A stretch of DNA of 64,000 nucleotides from Sipunculus nudus (Eukaryota; Annelida; Sipuncula; Golfingiida; Sipunculidae), in assembly GCA_026874595.1 (NCBI GenBank), contig CM049320.1, forward strand, positions 43,224,714 through 43,288,713, written 5' to 3'. Shown here piece by piece: positions 38,001 through 49,562 of the stretch; within the stretch, counting starts at the first letter, position 1; the number at the start of each line of letters is the position of its first letter. The notes under the pieces are model-generated. The model was not told the DNA's origin. It saw only the letters and a list, made by a program, of their open reading frames with translations, and searched no databases. Made by a program: the position numbers and the translations under genes.

Positions 38001-39567
38001 CAGTATAACCAGAGTCCTGTATAATATACATGCAGCCAAATTCCTGTATAATACATGCAACCAATGTTGACCTAAGGCAGCAGTAAAAAATGAATATGAT
38101 TGTCACTGGTGGCTGGTGTAGTGAGTCAGTCAGAGTCTGGTTCACAGGGACATGGGAGGATGCTGGAAGGTTGTATACACAGCAAGGGTGCAGCCAGCAG
38201 ACACAGAAATAAAACAGTTCACAGGTATACATCAGCGTGAAGGACTCAATCACAACACCCCAAGTCTGGAATGTATAACACAGCCTGCCCTGACATGAAC
38301 AAAAGACACTGGTATGCCTGGCAGCATTTGTGCTGTTACTACATCATACTTGAGGACTGGTGAGAGATTTATTCAGTAACCCCGGCCAAGTTAAAACCTT
38401 AGGTAAAAAGGTTGCCTTGGAAAACCATTGGTGTGTTTGCCAGCATTCCTCTTTTTCTAACTTTTGAAGCAGCAGGGCCACGAGAGGTTTTGTTAACACT
38501 ACAAGTACAGCTGGTGAGACAGCCACAGATGGATGTTTTCCTGTGTTCAGTCAGATGTGTTTTGGTGCAGGATTATAGGAATGAAACATCAGCCAGAAAT
38601 GTGGGCAGAGCCTACCTCCACCACTCACATGTCACATTTCACCAAGTCCTTGGTCAGCTTCCTTGCAACCTGTAATCGTGTGAATGGCCATAGCCCTCAC
38701 AAAGGAAAAAAAACTGTTAAATTAAAAGCATATTTTATTGATCCAGATTCTCTCAAAAGCCTAATAAATTGTTCATTTGGTGTTACCTCACAGAAGGTTC
38801 TGCCACAGTTGAACAGAACCAGGGAGTCACGATAGCTGAGTCCCGCTGACTGTAAATTGATGTGGGGGGTAGTTTTGATGGGTAAATATATATGACAGAG
38901 ACAGAGCACTGAGTGTCACTAATCAGGAGATCAGAGGAATGGGGTGAGGGAGGGGACAGCATGATGTAGTTGCCACACAGGAACTTACAGTAAAACATAT
39001 CACACAGCTCACCTGCCGCCAAAGCTTTTAGCCCCATATTCTTTCTACAACGGTTTTTGTTGCTCCACCAGAGGTCACCATAGGTGGTAGTTCCCTCATC
39101 AGACAGATGTACAGGCCAACAGATAGAACTTTGTGTCTGCATCAGATTTGTTGAACTTAAATCTATATTGAGGAGGTAACCTATTTTCAGTAAGTAAAGT
39201 CCTAGTATTTTGTATTAATAGTACCTTGGAATGAGAATGTATTCATGTTATAAATTCTCATTTTCGAGGCCTGGTGCCTTTATATTTAGAAATAGAAATA
39301 TACAAGGTACAGAATCAGACATGCAGATTGGAATCCTTCCAGTATAAGTACACGCAGTATAAATACTGTATGTTCTTTGGGAATGTGGATCAGCACAATA
39401 TAACAAGTAAAAGTTCATATAATTCATTGTGTCAGTCTGATGAAGACATGGACAAGTTGTGGTAACTGATGTGTCCACAACAAGAAAACTGCTGCAGATT
39501 GCCTGTTTTGTTTCTTCCAAGCTCCTTTGTTTTCACCAGTTGTGCTATGCATATTTCTAAATGATAT
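35099..39567. other. intron sequence, mostly unique
   Basis: A 16-G tract (35713-35728) adjoins a CAGTGGCGG-family fragment with GGGCAGTTGCCC (35731-35762). A GC-richer island with a 62-codon plus frame lies at 36590-36790. Otherwise unremarkable AT-rich DNA without a recognised gene. Confidence 0.45.
36590..36790 (+). other. GC-richer unique island, possible exon or enhancer
   Basis: Contains a 62-codon plus frame (36600-36788) with non-repetitive composition, including the stretch DCVVVAANDWYKGY. No known domain was recognised and no clear acceptor/donor pair was fixed. It may be a conserved non-coding element. Confidence 0.22.
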
Positions 39568-41385
39568 TCTGCTCTAGATGTGTGTATTGTGTGTATCAAG
39601 TTGGTATTCTGCTGTGTCTTATGCATTTTAAGTTGGTATCTTGCTGGGTATTTTACATTTCAAGTTTGTATTCTGCTGTGTAAAGTATGTTTCAAGTTGG
39701 TATTCTGCTGTGTATCGTGTTTTTTAAGTTGGTTGGTATTCTGCTGTGTATAGTATGTTTTAAGTATGTATTCTTTGGGTATTGTGTGATTAAAGTTGGT
39801 ATCTTGCTGGATATTTAACTTTTCAAGTTGGTTTTCTGTTGTGTATTGGATGTTTCAAATTGGTATTCTGCTGTGTATTGTATGTTTCAAGTTGTTATTC
39901 TGTTTTGTATTGTGTGATTTAAGTTGGTATCCTGCTGGGTATTTTACATTTCAAGTTTGTATTCTACTGTGTAATGTATGTTTCAAGTTGGTATTCTGCT
40001 GTGTATTGTGTGTTTTAAGTTGGTTGGTATTCTGCTGTGTTTAGTATGTTTCAAGTTGGTATTCTTTGGGTATTGTGTGATTAAAGTTGGTATCTTGCTT
40101 GGTATTTCACATTTCAAGTTGGTATTCTTTTGTGTATTGTGTGATTAAAGTTGGTTTCTTGCTGGGTATTTTACCTTCAAGTTTGTATTCTGTTGTTTAT
40201 TGTAGGTTTCAGGTTGTTATTCTGCTGTGTATTGTATGTTTCAAGTTGGTTGGTATTCTGCTGTGTATAGTATGTTTCAAGTATGTATTCTTTGGGTATT
40301 GTGTGATTATAGTTGGTATCTTGCTGGATATTTTACGTTTCAAGTTGGTTTTCTGTTGTGTATTGAATGTTTCAAATTGGTATTCTGCTGTGTATTGTAT
40401 GTTTCAAGTTGTTATTCTGTTTTGTATTATGTGATTTAAGTTGGTATCTTGCTGGGTATTTTACATTTCAAGTTGGTATTCTGTTGTGTATTGTGTGTTT
40501 TAAGTTGGTATTCTGCTGTGTACTGTATGTTTCAAGTTGGTATTCTGTTGTGTATTGTATGTTTCAAGTTGGTATTCTGTTGTGTATTAAGTGTTTTAGG
40601 TTGGTTGGTATTCTACTGTGTATTGTATATTTCAAGTTCATATTCTGCTGTGTATTGTGTTTTAGGTTTGTTCGTATTTTGCTGTGTATTGTGTTTTAGG
40701 TTGGTTTGTATTCTGCTGTGTATTGTGTTTTAGGTTGGTTTGTATTCTGCTGTGTATTGTGTTTTAGGTTGGTTGGTATTCTGCTGTGTATTGTGTTTTA
40801 GGTTGGTTGGTATTCTGCTGTGTATTGTGTTTTAGGTTGGTTGGTATTCTGCTGTGTATTGTGTTTTAGGTTGGTTGGTATTCTGCTGTGTATTGTGTTT
40901 TAGGTTGGTTGGTATTCTGCTGTGTATTGTGTTTTAGGCTGGTTGGTATTCTGCTGTGTATTGTGTTTTAGGTTGATTCGTATTCTGCTGTGTATTGTGT
41001 TTTAGGTTGGTTGGTATTCTGCTGTGTATTGTGTTTTAGGTTGGTTGGTATTCTGCTGTGTATTGTGTTTTAGGTTGGTTTGTATTCTGCTGTGTATTGT
41101 GTTTTAGGTTGGTTGGTATTCTGCTGTGTATTGTGTTTTAGGTTGGTTGGTATTCTGCTGTGTATTGTGTTTTAGGTTGGTTTGTATTCTGCTGTGTATT
41201 GTGTTTTAGGTTGGTGTGTATTCTGCTGTGTATTGTGTTTAGGTTGGTTTGTATTCTGCTGTGTATTGTGTTTTAGGTTGGTGTGTATTCTGCTGTGTAT
41301 TGTGTTTTAGGTTGGTTGGTATTCTGCTGTGTATTGTGTTTTAGGTTGGTTGGTATTCTGCTGTGTATTGTGTTTAAGGTTGGTA
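39568..41385 (+). repeat. 34-bp minisatellite array (about 50 copies)
   Basis: Units with GGTATTCTGCTGTGTATTGT and GTTTTAGGTTGGTT. The 5' two thirds are diverged (TTTCAAGTTGGTATTCTG forms, TTGCTGGGTATTTTAC variants) and include a roughly 517-bp higher-order repeat (39801 versus 40318). The last 700 bp or so are nearly uniform. The plus ORFs through here are repeat translations. Confidence 0.95.
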
Positions 41386-41975
41386 TTCTTCTAGTATTTC
41401 TGTAGAGGAGCAGGTAATACTAGGTCAGTGAGCCTGTGATTCTGGCATCATTTGGATCCTCTGTCACGAGCTTGGCCTCTCGGTGATTTGAGCCTGTAAA
41501 CTAAATCTGCTCCACATTAAAACCGTTTACACTGTCTCAGCTCTAAGGGCTGTCCATATGTACTGTACTGGCAACATTGGTTTAAACAGTGTAGTGTTTC
41601 AAATTCCACCCAGGATAACTTTACACAACCACTGTCAATAAGTACTGCCAAAGACCTTTTCAGTTGTAGGTCGCTCTTGTAGAGCCTGATGTAGAATCAT
41701 CAAGCAGTACAACAAGACTATGGGCTTGTCCTTTCATAATTAAGTAAAAGGGCTGATTGTTGCAAGATCCTTTAAAAGAGATAATCAGCCTGTGTCTGGC
41801 TGTTGATTATTAATTACTGGTGACTATCAGGAAAATGTCTACATCAATAATCAGCAACAAATTCTGAAAAAGATGTCAGTATTAACTATTCTTGACAACA
41901 GAGTAACAAAGTTATTTAAATAACCTCCTTGCAACAACATATATCTAGTTGATGAGAAATATAACTAGAATACGG
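41386..41975. other. intron sequence, unique
   Basis: No gene, RNA or repeat recognised. Confidence 0.5.
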
Positions 41976-43605
41976 GTAGTCGACAAGCGACTACTTGTAT
42001 CCGCCTAAATCAGAGTGGAACGGGTGAAGTGTTGCATATCAGCATGGATGTCTGCAGCCAAATTGTGTATGTTGGTTGCGCTACCTACCAAAAAATCCAG
42101 AAAGCCGTCCAAGTTGTATACATATGCAAAATTTAAGGCAGATAAGTCAAACCACTATATTGTATATGAGTGATTTTTGCCCTTGGCAGACAAACAGATG
42201 GACGCTGTGCAAAAAAGGGTTGCAGGTGGCGCCACCAGTTTAGCGTATGATAAAGAGCTTTGTGAGAACTATACACATGCAAAATTTTGGCCCAATTGGT
42301 CAAACGGTTCCCTAGATATGAGCTTGGATGTCTGCAGCGTAAACTTGATTGTAGGTGGCGCCACCTGTCATAAAATCAGAAAAGCTATCCAGGATGTATA
42401 AGCATGCAGAATTTCAGGTGAATTAGTCAAACCACTGCAGAGATATGAGTGATTTTAACCCAAGGCAGACAAACAGCTGGACACTGTGCAAACATGGTTG
42501 CAGGTGGCGCCACCATTTTTTGTGTATGTTATAAAGCTCTCCAAGGGCTACATTTGTGCAAAAAAATTTTCCTGATCAATCAAACGGTTCCTGAGATATG
42601 GGCTTGGATGTCTGCAGCGTAAACATGAATGTAGGTGGCGCCACCTGTCATAAAATCAGAAAAGCTATCCAGGATGTATACGCATGCCAAATTTCAGGTG
42701 AATTAGTCAAGTCACTGCAGAGATATGAGTGATTTTAACCCAAGGCAGACAAACAGATGGACACTGTACAAACATGGTTGCAGGTAGCGGCACCATTTTT
42801 GGTGTATGTTATAAAGCTCTCCAAGGGCTACATTTGTGCAAAAGAATTTTCCTGATCGGTCAAACGGTTCCCGAGATATGAGCTTGGATGTCTGCAGCGT
42901 AAACGTGAATGTAGGTGGCGCCACCTGTCATAAAATCAGATAAGCTATCCAGGATGTATACGCATGCCAAATTTCAGGTGAATTAGTCAAGTCACTGCAG
43001 AGATATGAGTGATTTTAACCCAAGGCAGACGAACAGATGGACACTGTGCAAACATGGTTGCAGGTGGCACCACCATTTTTGGTGTATGTTATAAAGCTCT
43101 CCAAGGGCTACATTTGTGCAAAAGAATTTTCCTGATCGGTCAAACGGTTCCCGAGATATGAGCTTGGATGTCTGCAGCGTCAACGTGAATGTAGGTGGCG
43201 CCACCTGTCATAAAATCAGAAAAGCTATCCAGGATGTTTGCGCATGCCGAATTTCAGGTGAATTAGTCAAGTCACTGCAGAGATATGAGTGATTTTAACC
43301 CAAGGCAGACGAACAGATGGACACTGTGCAAACATGGTTGCAGGTGGCGCCACCATTTTTGGTGTATGTTATAAAGCTCTCCGAGGGCTACATTTGTGCA
43401 AAAAAATTTTCCTGATCGGTCAAACGGTTCCCGAGATATGTGGGTTTATGTGTGGAAACAGACGCACAAACGGACGCAGAGCGCAGAGGAAAGGTCAGAG
43501 GTCAAAACAAAATCGGGGCGCAGCAGTTCACATGTGACCCGAATATAATCCCGGGTTTCGGAAAATTCCGCCCAGCGGTTACGGAGGAGTTCTCCGGACA
43601 CCTAC

Positions 43606-43648
<43 letters not shown>

Positions 43649-43694
43649 CCAGCTGAAAACATAGTATCCGCAAAACTCTGTTTTGGCGGATACA
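41976..43694 (+). mobile_element. non-autonomous element with terminal hairpins and 280-bp core repeats
   Basis: The left end has a perfect hairpin GTAGTCG-ACAAG-CGACTAC (41976-41994), followed by TGTATCCGCC (41996-42005). The right end carries the inverse, GGCGGATACA (43685-43694), which also forms a hairpin with GTATCCGC at 43664-43671. The core is about four to five 280-bp units (GGATGTCTGCAGCG near 42327, 42607, 42887 and 43167), each holding two GGTGGCGCCACC palindromes 130/150 bp apart. The last unit runs into a CpG-rich tail with a CGG run. No transposase. The two 42712-43204 minus frames are repeat translations. Confidence 0.75.
43606..43647 (+). repeat. (CGG)n trinucleotide run
   Basis: About 14 CGG triplets next to a CpG-rich stretch (43540-43605). 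It is inside the tail of the element ending at 43694. Confidence 0.95.
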
Positions 43695-43886
43695 ATTACC
43701 ACATTGTCTTGATATGCTAATGTGCCCTTAATGTGCCTTGACATATCTTGACGAACAGTCTTTTGTCACACTATTTTGGGGATACAGAGTATAACTTCTT
43801 TCTGCAGCAGTTTGTGATATGATTGTATCAATATAGTTTACCATCACATCAGAGCCATTAGTAATCACTGATAGTATTGATTTTTA

Positions 43887-44165
43887 TACGCCCATCTATG
43901 ATGGGACGTATCATGGTATAGCGACCATCTGTCCGTCCGTAAACTTTTATTTTAGCCGTGATTACTTACCAGGGCCTTTGATGGATTTTCATGAAACTGA
44001 TCATAATTACTTTCCAATAGATTATCCCACCCCAGTTTGATTATGGGAAAAAACCATGCATATTTAATAAGGTCAGAGGTCACTAGGCTACTTTGTGGTG
44101 TTGCAGCAATAACTTATAAGGAATATGATGGATTTTGATAAAATTCAACAGAAATAGACCAGTAC
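43887..44165 (+). mobile_element. 5' part of a hairpin-headed dispersed element
   Basis: The head hairpin TACGCCCATC-TAT-GATGGGACGTA (43887-43910, one bulged base) is followed by CTGTCCGTCCGTAAAC and a GATGGATTTTCATGAAA / GATGGATTTTGATAAAA pair (near 43980 and 44108). It is interrupted or ended by the SINE body starting near 44171. Confidence 0.6.
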
Positions 44166-44170
44166 AGGAC

Positions 44171-44370
44171 CATTGTCTGCTCTAAGACACCCAGCCAAAA
44201 TCTTCACCACAAGAGACTGAGTGCACTCTCTCGACCCAGGAGCGAATGCGTACTGGTCATGGACTGCATGCATGCAAATGTAGAAGGAATAACCTTCTAG
44301 TCCCTGATATGGCTGCTTGGGTTGTATGCTCCCCAGGGCGCTGAGGAAAGCTGCAAGAATGAAAAGGAAG
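44171..44370 (+). mobile_element. SINE copy 2 (5' truncated)
   Basis: Shares CTCTCTCGACCCAGGAG and CTTGGGTTGTATGCTCCCCA with copy 1 at 30375, in the same order, but lacks the tRNA-like head. 5' truncation is typical of retroposed copies. Confidence 0.75.
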
Positions 44371-45503
44371 ATAGCCATTTGGCCACTTGTTTTGTCTTGC
44401 CAATTGGTGACAGGATCATTTGTTTGACCACCAGAGGTGTCCGTTCTTATCTTACTTGGTGCATTTTGACCAGTGTGGGGTTCTTTCATCAGGAGAGGTG
44501 CCTAAGAAACCTGAGGTGGTGTGAAGTTGAGTGTATGGTAAAAGCTGCAGACTTTCAAGTCAGACCTGGGTTTCAAATCATTTTAACACTGATAAAGGAA
44601 ATGGTGAAATTCCAACAGAGTCTGACAGTTTTGCTCTGCTGTAATAAAAACATGCTGTCTTTTTATTCACCTTGCAGCCTGCAAAGAGGAGCAAAATAAT
44701 TAACAAAAAAATATCAAGGGTCCACTGGTAATCTTGACACAGGTTCTGACTCTTTGTACAGTGCCAGATATTTGCACTGTTTGTGTATGTTTGCTGACAC
44801 CACTGCTGGGACAGGAATTGTTGTAATGAGTCTAGTCTGTCTGCTTCAGGGATGTCCACAGTAAATGAGATACCAAAAGGTAACTAGCAGAGAAACCTGA
44901 AGATCAGGGAGGTATAGAATCTATATCCAGAAGGCAAGTCCTTCTGATACTAACATAGTTTATACATACGGTAAGCCCTGACTGGGAGATCTTTGAGATG
45001 ACATATATAACATGTATTCTATGTATCTATGGTAGTAACATTGTAACACTGATTGACTGCTTGCCTGACACTGGGATATATAACGGTGTACAGGGTAGCA
45101 TTACTACAGGTGTATTGGGAACTGGCACATTTTTATGATGGAGTGTGTTCAGATGCACATAGTACACTACTAAGGCCTGGACGAGTTCACCAAGTATATA
45201 CCAAGTATCTGATGACTGTATCTGATCACTGTGTCTCATTTAATGGTGTTCCTAGTGTCACCATGCACTGAACATTAAGTAATTTATTTCATAAATGCTA
45301 TGTGCTATAAATGCTAATGCTACTACAAGCTGCCAGGTTGCCATATTTATAAAGAGGGAAGAATTAGAATCTGGGAAGATCCAGGACCAGCTTCCAGGGG
45401 AAAATGAGAATTCAAATTCTTCCCAGGAAAAACAGGAATCAATTCAAAATAATAATAACCATAACAGTTTACCCATAAAAACATTAAGAAAACTGTAATA
45501 TAA
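44371..45503. other. intron sequence with a tRNA-like relic
   Basis: At 44527-44590, GCAGACTTTCAAGTCAGACC then TGGGTTTCAAATC resembles the anticodon-to-B-box part of a degraded tRNA-derived SINE. No gene recognised. The 67-codon plus frame at 45295-45498 is low-complexity and not supported. Confidence 0.35.
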
Positions 45504-46080
45504 ATATTTATTAGAAAGGCTCTTGTTTTTCCTACTTTATAAGCCAGTATTTGCTACAATATGCTGTCTGACAGGTATTTATTAGAAAGCCTGTTGGTTT
45601 TCTTACTTTATAAGCCAATATTTGTTACAATATGCAGTCCCACAAGTATTTATTAGAAAGCCTGTTGGTTTTCTTACTTTATAAGCCAGTATTTGTCACA
45701 ATATGCAGTCCCACAAGTATTTATTAGAAAGCCTGTTGGTTTTCTTACTTTATAAGCCAGTATTTGTCACAATATGCAGTCCCACAAGTATTTATTATAA
45801 AGCCTGTTGGTTTTCTTACTTTATAAGCCAATATTTGTTACAATATGCTAATGCAGTCCCACAAGTATTTATTAGAAAGCCTGTTGGTTTTCTTACTTTA
45901 TAAGCCAATATTTGTCACAATATGCAGTCCCACAAGTATTTATTATAAAGCCTGTTGGTTTTCTTACTTTATAAGCCAATATTTGTTACAATATGCTAAT
46001 GCAGTCCCACAAGTATTTATTAGAAAGCCTGTTGGTTTTCTTACTTTATAAGCCAAAGTTTGTTACAATATGCAGTCCCA
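45504..46080 (+). repeat. 71-bp tandem repeat (about 8 copies)
   Basis: Units with TATTTATTAGAAAGCCTGTT, GGTTTTCTTACTTTATAAGC and CAATATGCAGTCCCACAAG. Two units carry a 6-bp insertion (TGCTAATGCAG) and occur in the same context, so a dimer or trimer was duplicated. Confidence 0.94.
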
Positions 46081-47328
46081 ATCCAATACATAGACGTGCT
46101 TAATTAGTTTAAAATTTGTTTTTAGAATTTATGCAATACATCTTACATAAAGCAGCTAGTTAACATTGTACATTTGTATTCATGTATGTAACATGGTGTT
46201 CCTGTGACATATTATTCAGATAAATTATTTGATTGAGTTTGTCATGTTTGGCTGCCTGATGATGAGTCAAACTGGGACAATGGGTCATTTAACTTCAAGT
46301 CATATTGTAGCATGGCAACTTTAGGAAGGATTCAACTCAATTTTTGTGGATAATAGAATCATCTGAACACCAAAATTAATCTAGTTTTTCACAGTTGTCA
46401 GGTACATAAGCTATATTTGATTATTACAGTGTGAGTGAACAGTGTACTTTAGATTAGAATGAGGTTTTGGACACTTGAGATATACACACTTGAGTAGGTA
46501 GCTGGTTAGTATATGGTGACATTCAGTGATCGGGAGGTTGTCAGGATGGAAACATGTGTTCAGATAACAACTGACTTGTACCATTCCACTATTGGTGACT
46601 ACATTTGTCAAACCCCAGTTCATCCTGTGTGCATGTAAGAAAAACAAAAAAGGCCTTTGGTACATAAATTGAAGAATCAGTGTGAAGGCCCTTCAAAGTA
46701 GCAAATCCTGTAAATTCTACTGATTTGAGGAATTTCCCCATCATGCATGTTAGAGACACAAGTCCTCTCAGATACGGTTGAGGTACAACGGGCAAGCTTT
46801 GCTGGTTAAGTATTAATATTGATAGATACACTGAGTCTCAGCATGGCCATTGTAACAACACCAGGATAATTTTCAAAAGAAAATAAAGACAGAAATCTTA
46901 TGGATGATAGGTGTTTGGAATATGTAAGACATAGGTTGTATGTGTCAAAGAAGGTACAATGACCAGGTGATGTGACAAACTTAAATGAGATGAAGGTTTA
47001 AGCATGTCTGTTTGGTAAGTGTTACTTCTACTGTTCTGAAGGCCTGTCTGGTCCATTTGAGATTGGCTCATAGATATTAATTCTTAATTTGGCTAAATTT
47101 TCAGAGGACAAATATGGTGCATATTAATTTTCTGTCCTTCATATTTTTTAAACCAAAAGCAAGTCATCTCTCAAATTTCTCATATGTTGAAAATTTGGAA
47201 AAGATCAGGTGAAAACTGAGTGGGAGATTACCTGTATATAAATGTTATGTGTGTATGTTATTAAGTGTATGTTAAAATTTTTTAGAAATCTAAATATAAT
47301 ATGAACAAACAGTCAATAACTATTATAA

Positions 47329-47330
<2 letters not shown>
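46081..47330. other. intron sequence, unique
   Basis: No gene, RNA or repeat recognised. The overlapping minus frames at 46411-46831 have no supporting features. Confidence 0.5.

Positions 47331-47374
<44 letters not shown>
47331..47374 (+). repeat. (AT)n microsatellite flanking the foldback element, left
   Basis: A run of alternating A and T that ends where GTCAGAGACGAG begins. Confidence 0.95.
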
Positions 47375-47377
<3 letters not shown>

Positions 47378-49539
47378 AGAGACGAGATTGAAATCCAGGC
47401 GGATTTTAAATTCGCCTAGACGAGATTGCGATTGTGATCTCGCCTAGGCGAGATTGCAATTGTGATCTCGGCTAGACAGATTTTAAACTCGCCTAGACGA
47501 GATCACAATCGCAATCTCGCCTAGGCGAGATTAAAATCCATCATGGAGCAGGCCAGGATTTTAATCTCGCCTAGGCGAGTTTAAAATCCGTCTGGTGTCA
47601 TCCAGGCGAGTTTAAAATCTGCCTGATATTACTTAGGCGAGTTTAAAATCTGCCTAGGCGAGATTAAAAGAGTGATCTGATCTAATTTCCTAATATATTA
47701 AGCATTGTAACTGACATATGAAAGATGTTTTCAGTCCGATTTTCAATATTTTAACACAATGGTTATATATAGTTAAAAGGTAATATATTTATTTATATTT
47801 ACAGAATATTATAGTATTAATGTAATAATTAACTTTTTTACAGTAATGTAATAATTATTCATGTGATAATTAACATTAATTTTGGAAACAGAATTATGAA
47901 ATAGATATTTGATTATTATTTGCTCCTTTGATGTGTTTCATGTGATCTGTAACAGCATCCTTATCATACCAATTATTTGCTAAACACTAATTAATCTTTA
48001 TTTTTTTTCTCCAGTTTTCTTAACAACCTTGTGATTGTAAATATCACTAATAATTTTTACCAAAAATAATTTGTAATTGTATTTAAATATATGGCAATTA
48101 GAGAGTAACAAGAGGTATATTGAAGCACACTTATGAGATATTATGAAGAGCAAATCTGGAGGAAAAAGTCATCCACTTGCATATTGAATCAATCATAGAT
48201 AGATAGATAGACAGATAGATAGATTAGTCTAGTTAGCTATTACTTCACTATTTAATGAGTATATTACACATCAACAAAAACAATCATCCTATTTGATAAT
48301 TCTTACAGGACAAACAGAACAAATTAGTTGGTTGATCTAGTTCAAATGTTTCTTTTCACCCAGGTATTCAACACTCAACAGTCAAAACATGTACACTTAT
48401 GGTACAAAATATGCAGGGTATCAGTATTTATGATGGACTTTGATACACCATCCTTTTTTTTGGTAATTAAACATCATATGAGGAAAAGTAAAAGTTGATA
48501 CACAGATGTATGCATGTGAATATTTCTTTGTCTTATTTAGTCTTTTCTTAAAATGTATATAATATTCTTCTGATCTTTTTTTTTTTAATTTTTTGTGAGG
48601 CATTTTGTGAAGCTTCAATATTTATGTAGACTGTGTTACAAGATAACTGTCTTTTTTTGGACAGTATTATATCATATAAGAAAAAATATGATTTCTAGAT
48701 TCATAGAGTAATAGATCATTTATGCATGTGAACATACACTGAATTATATTGATAAAAAATAAATGAGATATGTTCCTTTTGTCTTTTTAAAATACTACAT
48801 TACTAATATTACTAATACCAGTTTCCCTTCAAATTAATATTGACAACAAAATTATTATGTAAATCAAATATCATTTTAATATGCCATAAACAATTCCAAT
48901 GTAAGTTTCTTATTACCTAGTTTATAAATAGAAATATAAAATAAAAAAATTAATGTTAATTATTACATAAATATTATAATATTCTGTAAATATTATTAAA
49001 TATATATTACTTGTGAACTTTACATAACCATATTAATAAAAAATATATAATATAAAATATTCCATTTCCAAAATTAATGTTAAATATTACATTAATAATA
49101 TAATATTCTGTAAATAGTAATAAATATATTACTTGTGAACTATACATAACTATTTAGTGTTAAAATATTGAAAATCTGACTGAAAACATCTTTCCTAAGT
49201 CAATTACAATGCATAATTTATCGGGAAATTAGATCAGATCACTATTTTAATCTCGCCTAGGCAGATTTTAAACTCGCCCAAGTGATATAAGGCAGATTTT
49301 AAACTCGCCTGGATGACACCAGACAGATTTTAAACTCGCCTAGGCGAGATTAAAATCCTGGCCTGCTCCATGATGGATTTTAATCTCGCCTAGGCGAGAT
49401 TGCGATTGTGATCTCGTCTAGGCGAGTTTAAAATCTGTCTAGCCGAGATCACAATTGCAATCTCGCCTAGACGAGATTGCGATTGTGATCTCGCCTAGGC
49501 GAATTTAAAATCCGCCTGGATTTCAATCTCGTCTCTGAC
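47375..49539. mobile_element. foldback element with long inverted-repeat arms built of nested palindromes
   Basis: The outermost sequence GTCAGAGACGAGATTGAAAT at 47375 is repeated in inverse orientation at the right end (ending ...CTCGTCTCTGAC, 49539). Arms match inward to about 47890 on the left and 49068 on the right, roughly 0.5 kb each, interrupted by small indels. The outer 300 bp of each arm consists of short palindromes: ATCTCGCCTAGGCGAGAT (47437-47454) and AATCTCGCCTAGGCGAGATT (47513-47532), with their mirror copies. The interior (about 47890-49068) is very AT-rich with a roughly 123-bp tandem duplication (48950 and 49075) and no transposase; a 65-codon minus frame (48421-48618) is lysine-rich and not convincing. 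Both flanks are (AT)n, so a target duplication cannot be seen. It is non-autonomous and of unknown superfamily. Confidence 0.88.
48195..48225 (+). repeat. (TAGA)n microsatellite inside the foldback element
   Basis: About seven ATAG/ACAG tetranucleotides in the element interior. Confidence 0.9.
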
Positions 49540-49562
49540 ATATATATATATATATATATATC
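49540..49562 (+). repeat. (TA)n microsatellite flanking the foldback element, right
   Basis: Alternating A and T immediately after GTCTCTGAC. Confidence 0.93.

Noticed and set aside
39796..40733. Hydrophobic plus-strand ORFs resembling membrane proteins
   Set aside because: They are translations of the 34-bp minisatellite and switch frame with unit-length variants.
43502..43744. Proline-rich ORF
   Set aside because: It is the antisense of the CGG run.
45295..45498. 67-codon plus ORF rich in N, Q, S and E
   Set aside because: Low-complexity composition, no splice signals fixed, no recognised family.
48421..48618. 65-codon lysine-rich minus ORF inside the foldback element
   Set aside because: It lies in very AT-rich DNA where AAA/AAG codons are expected; no domain recognised.
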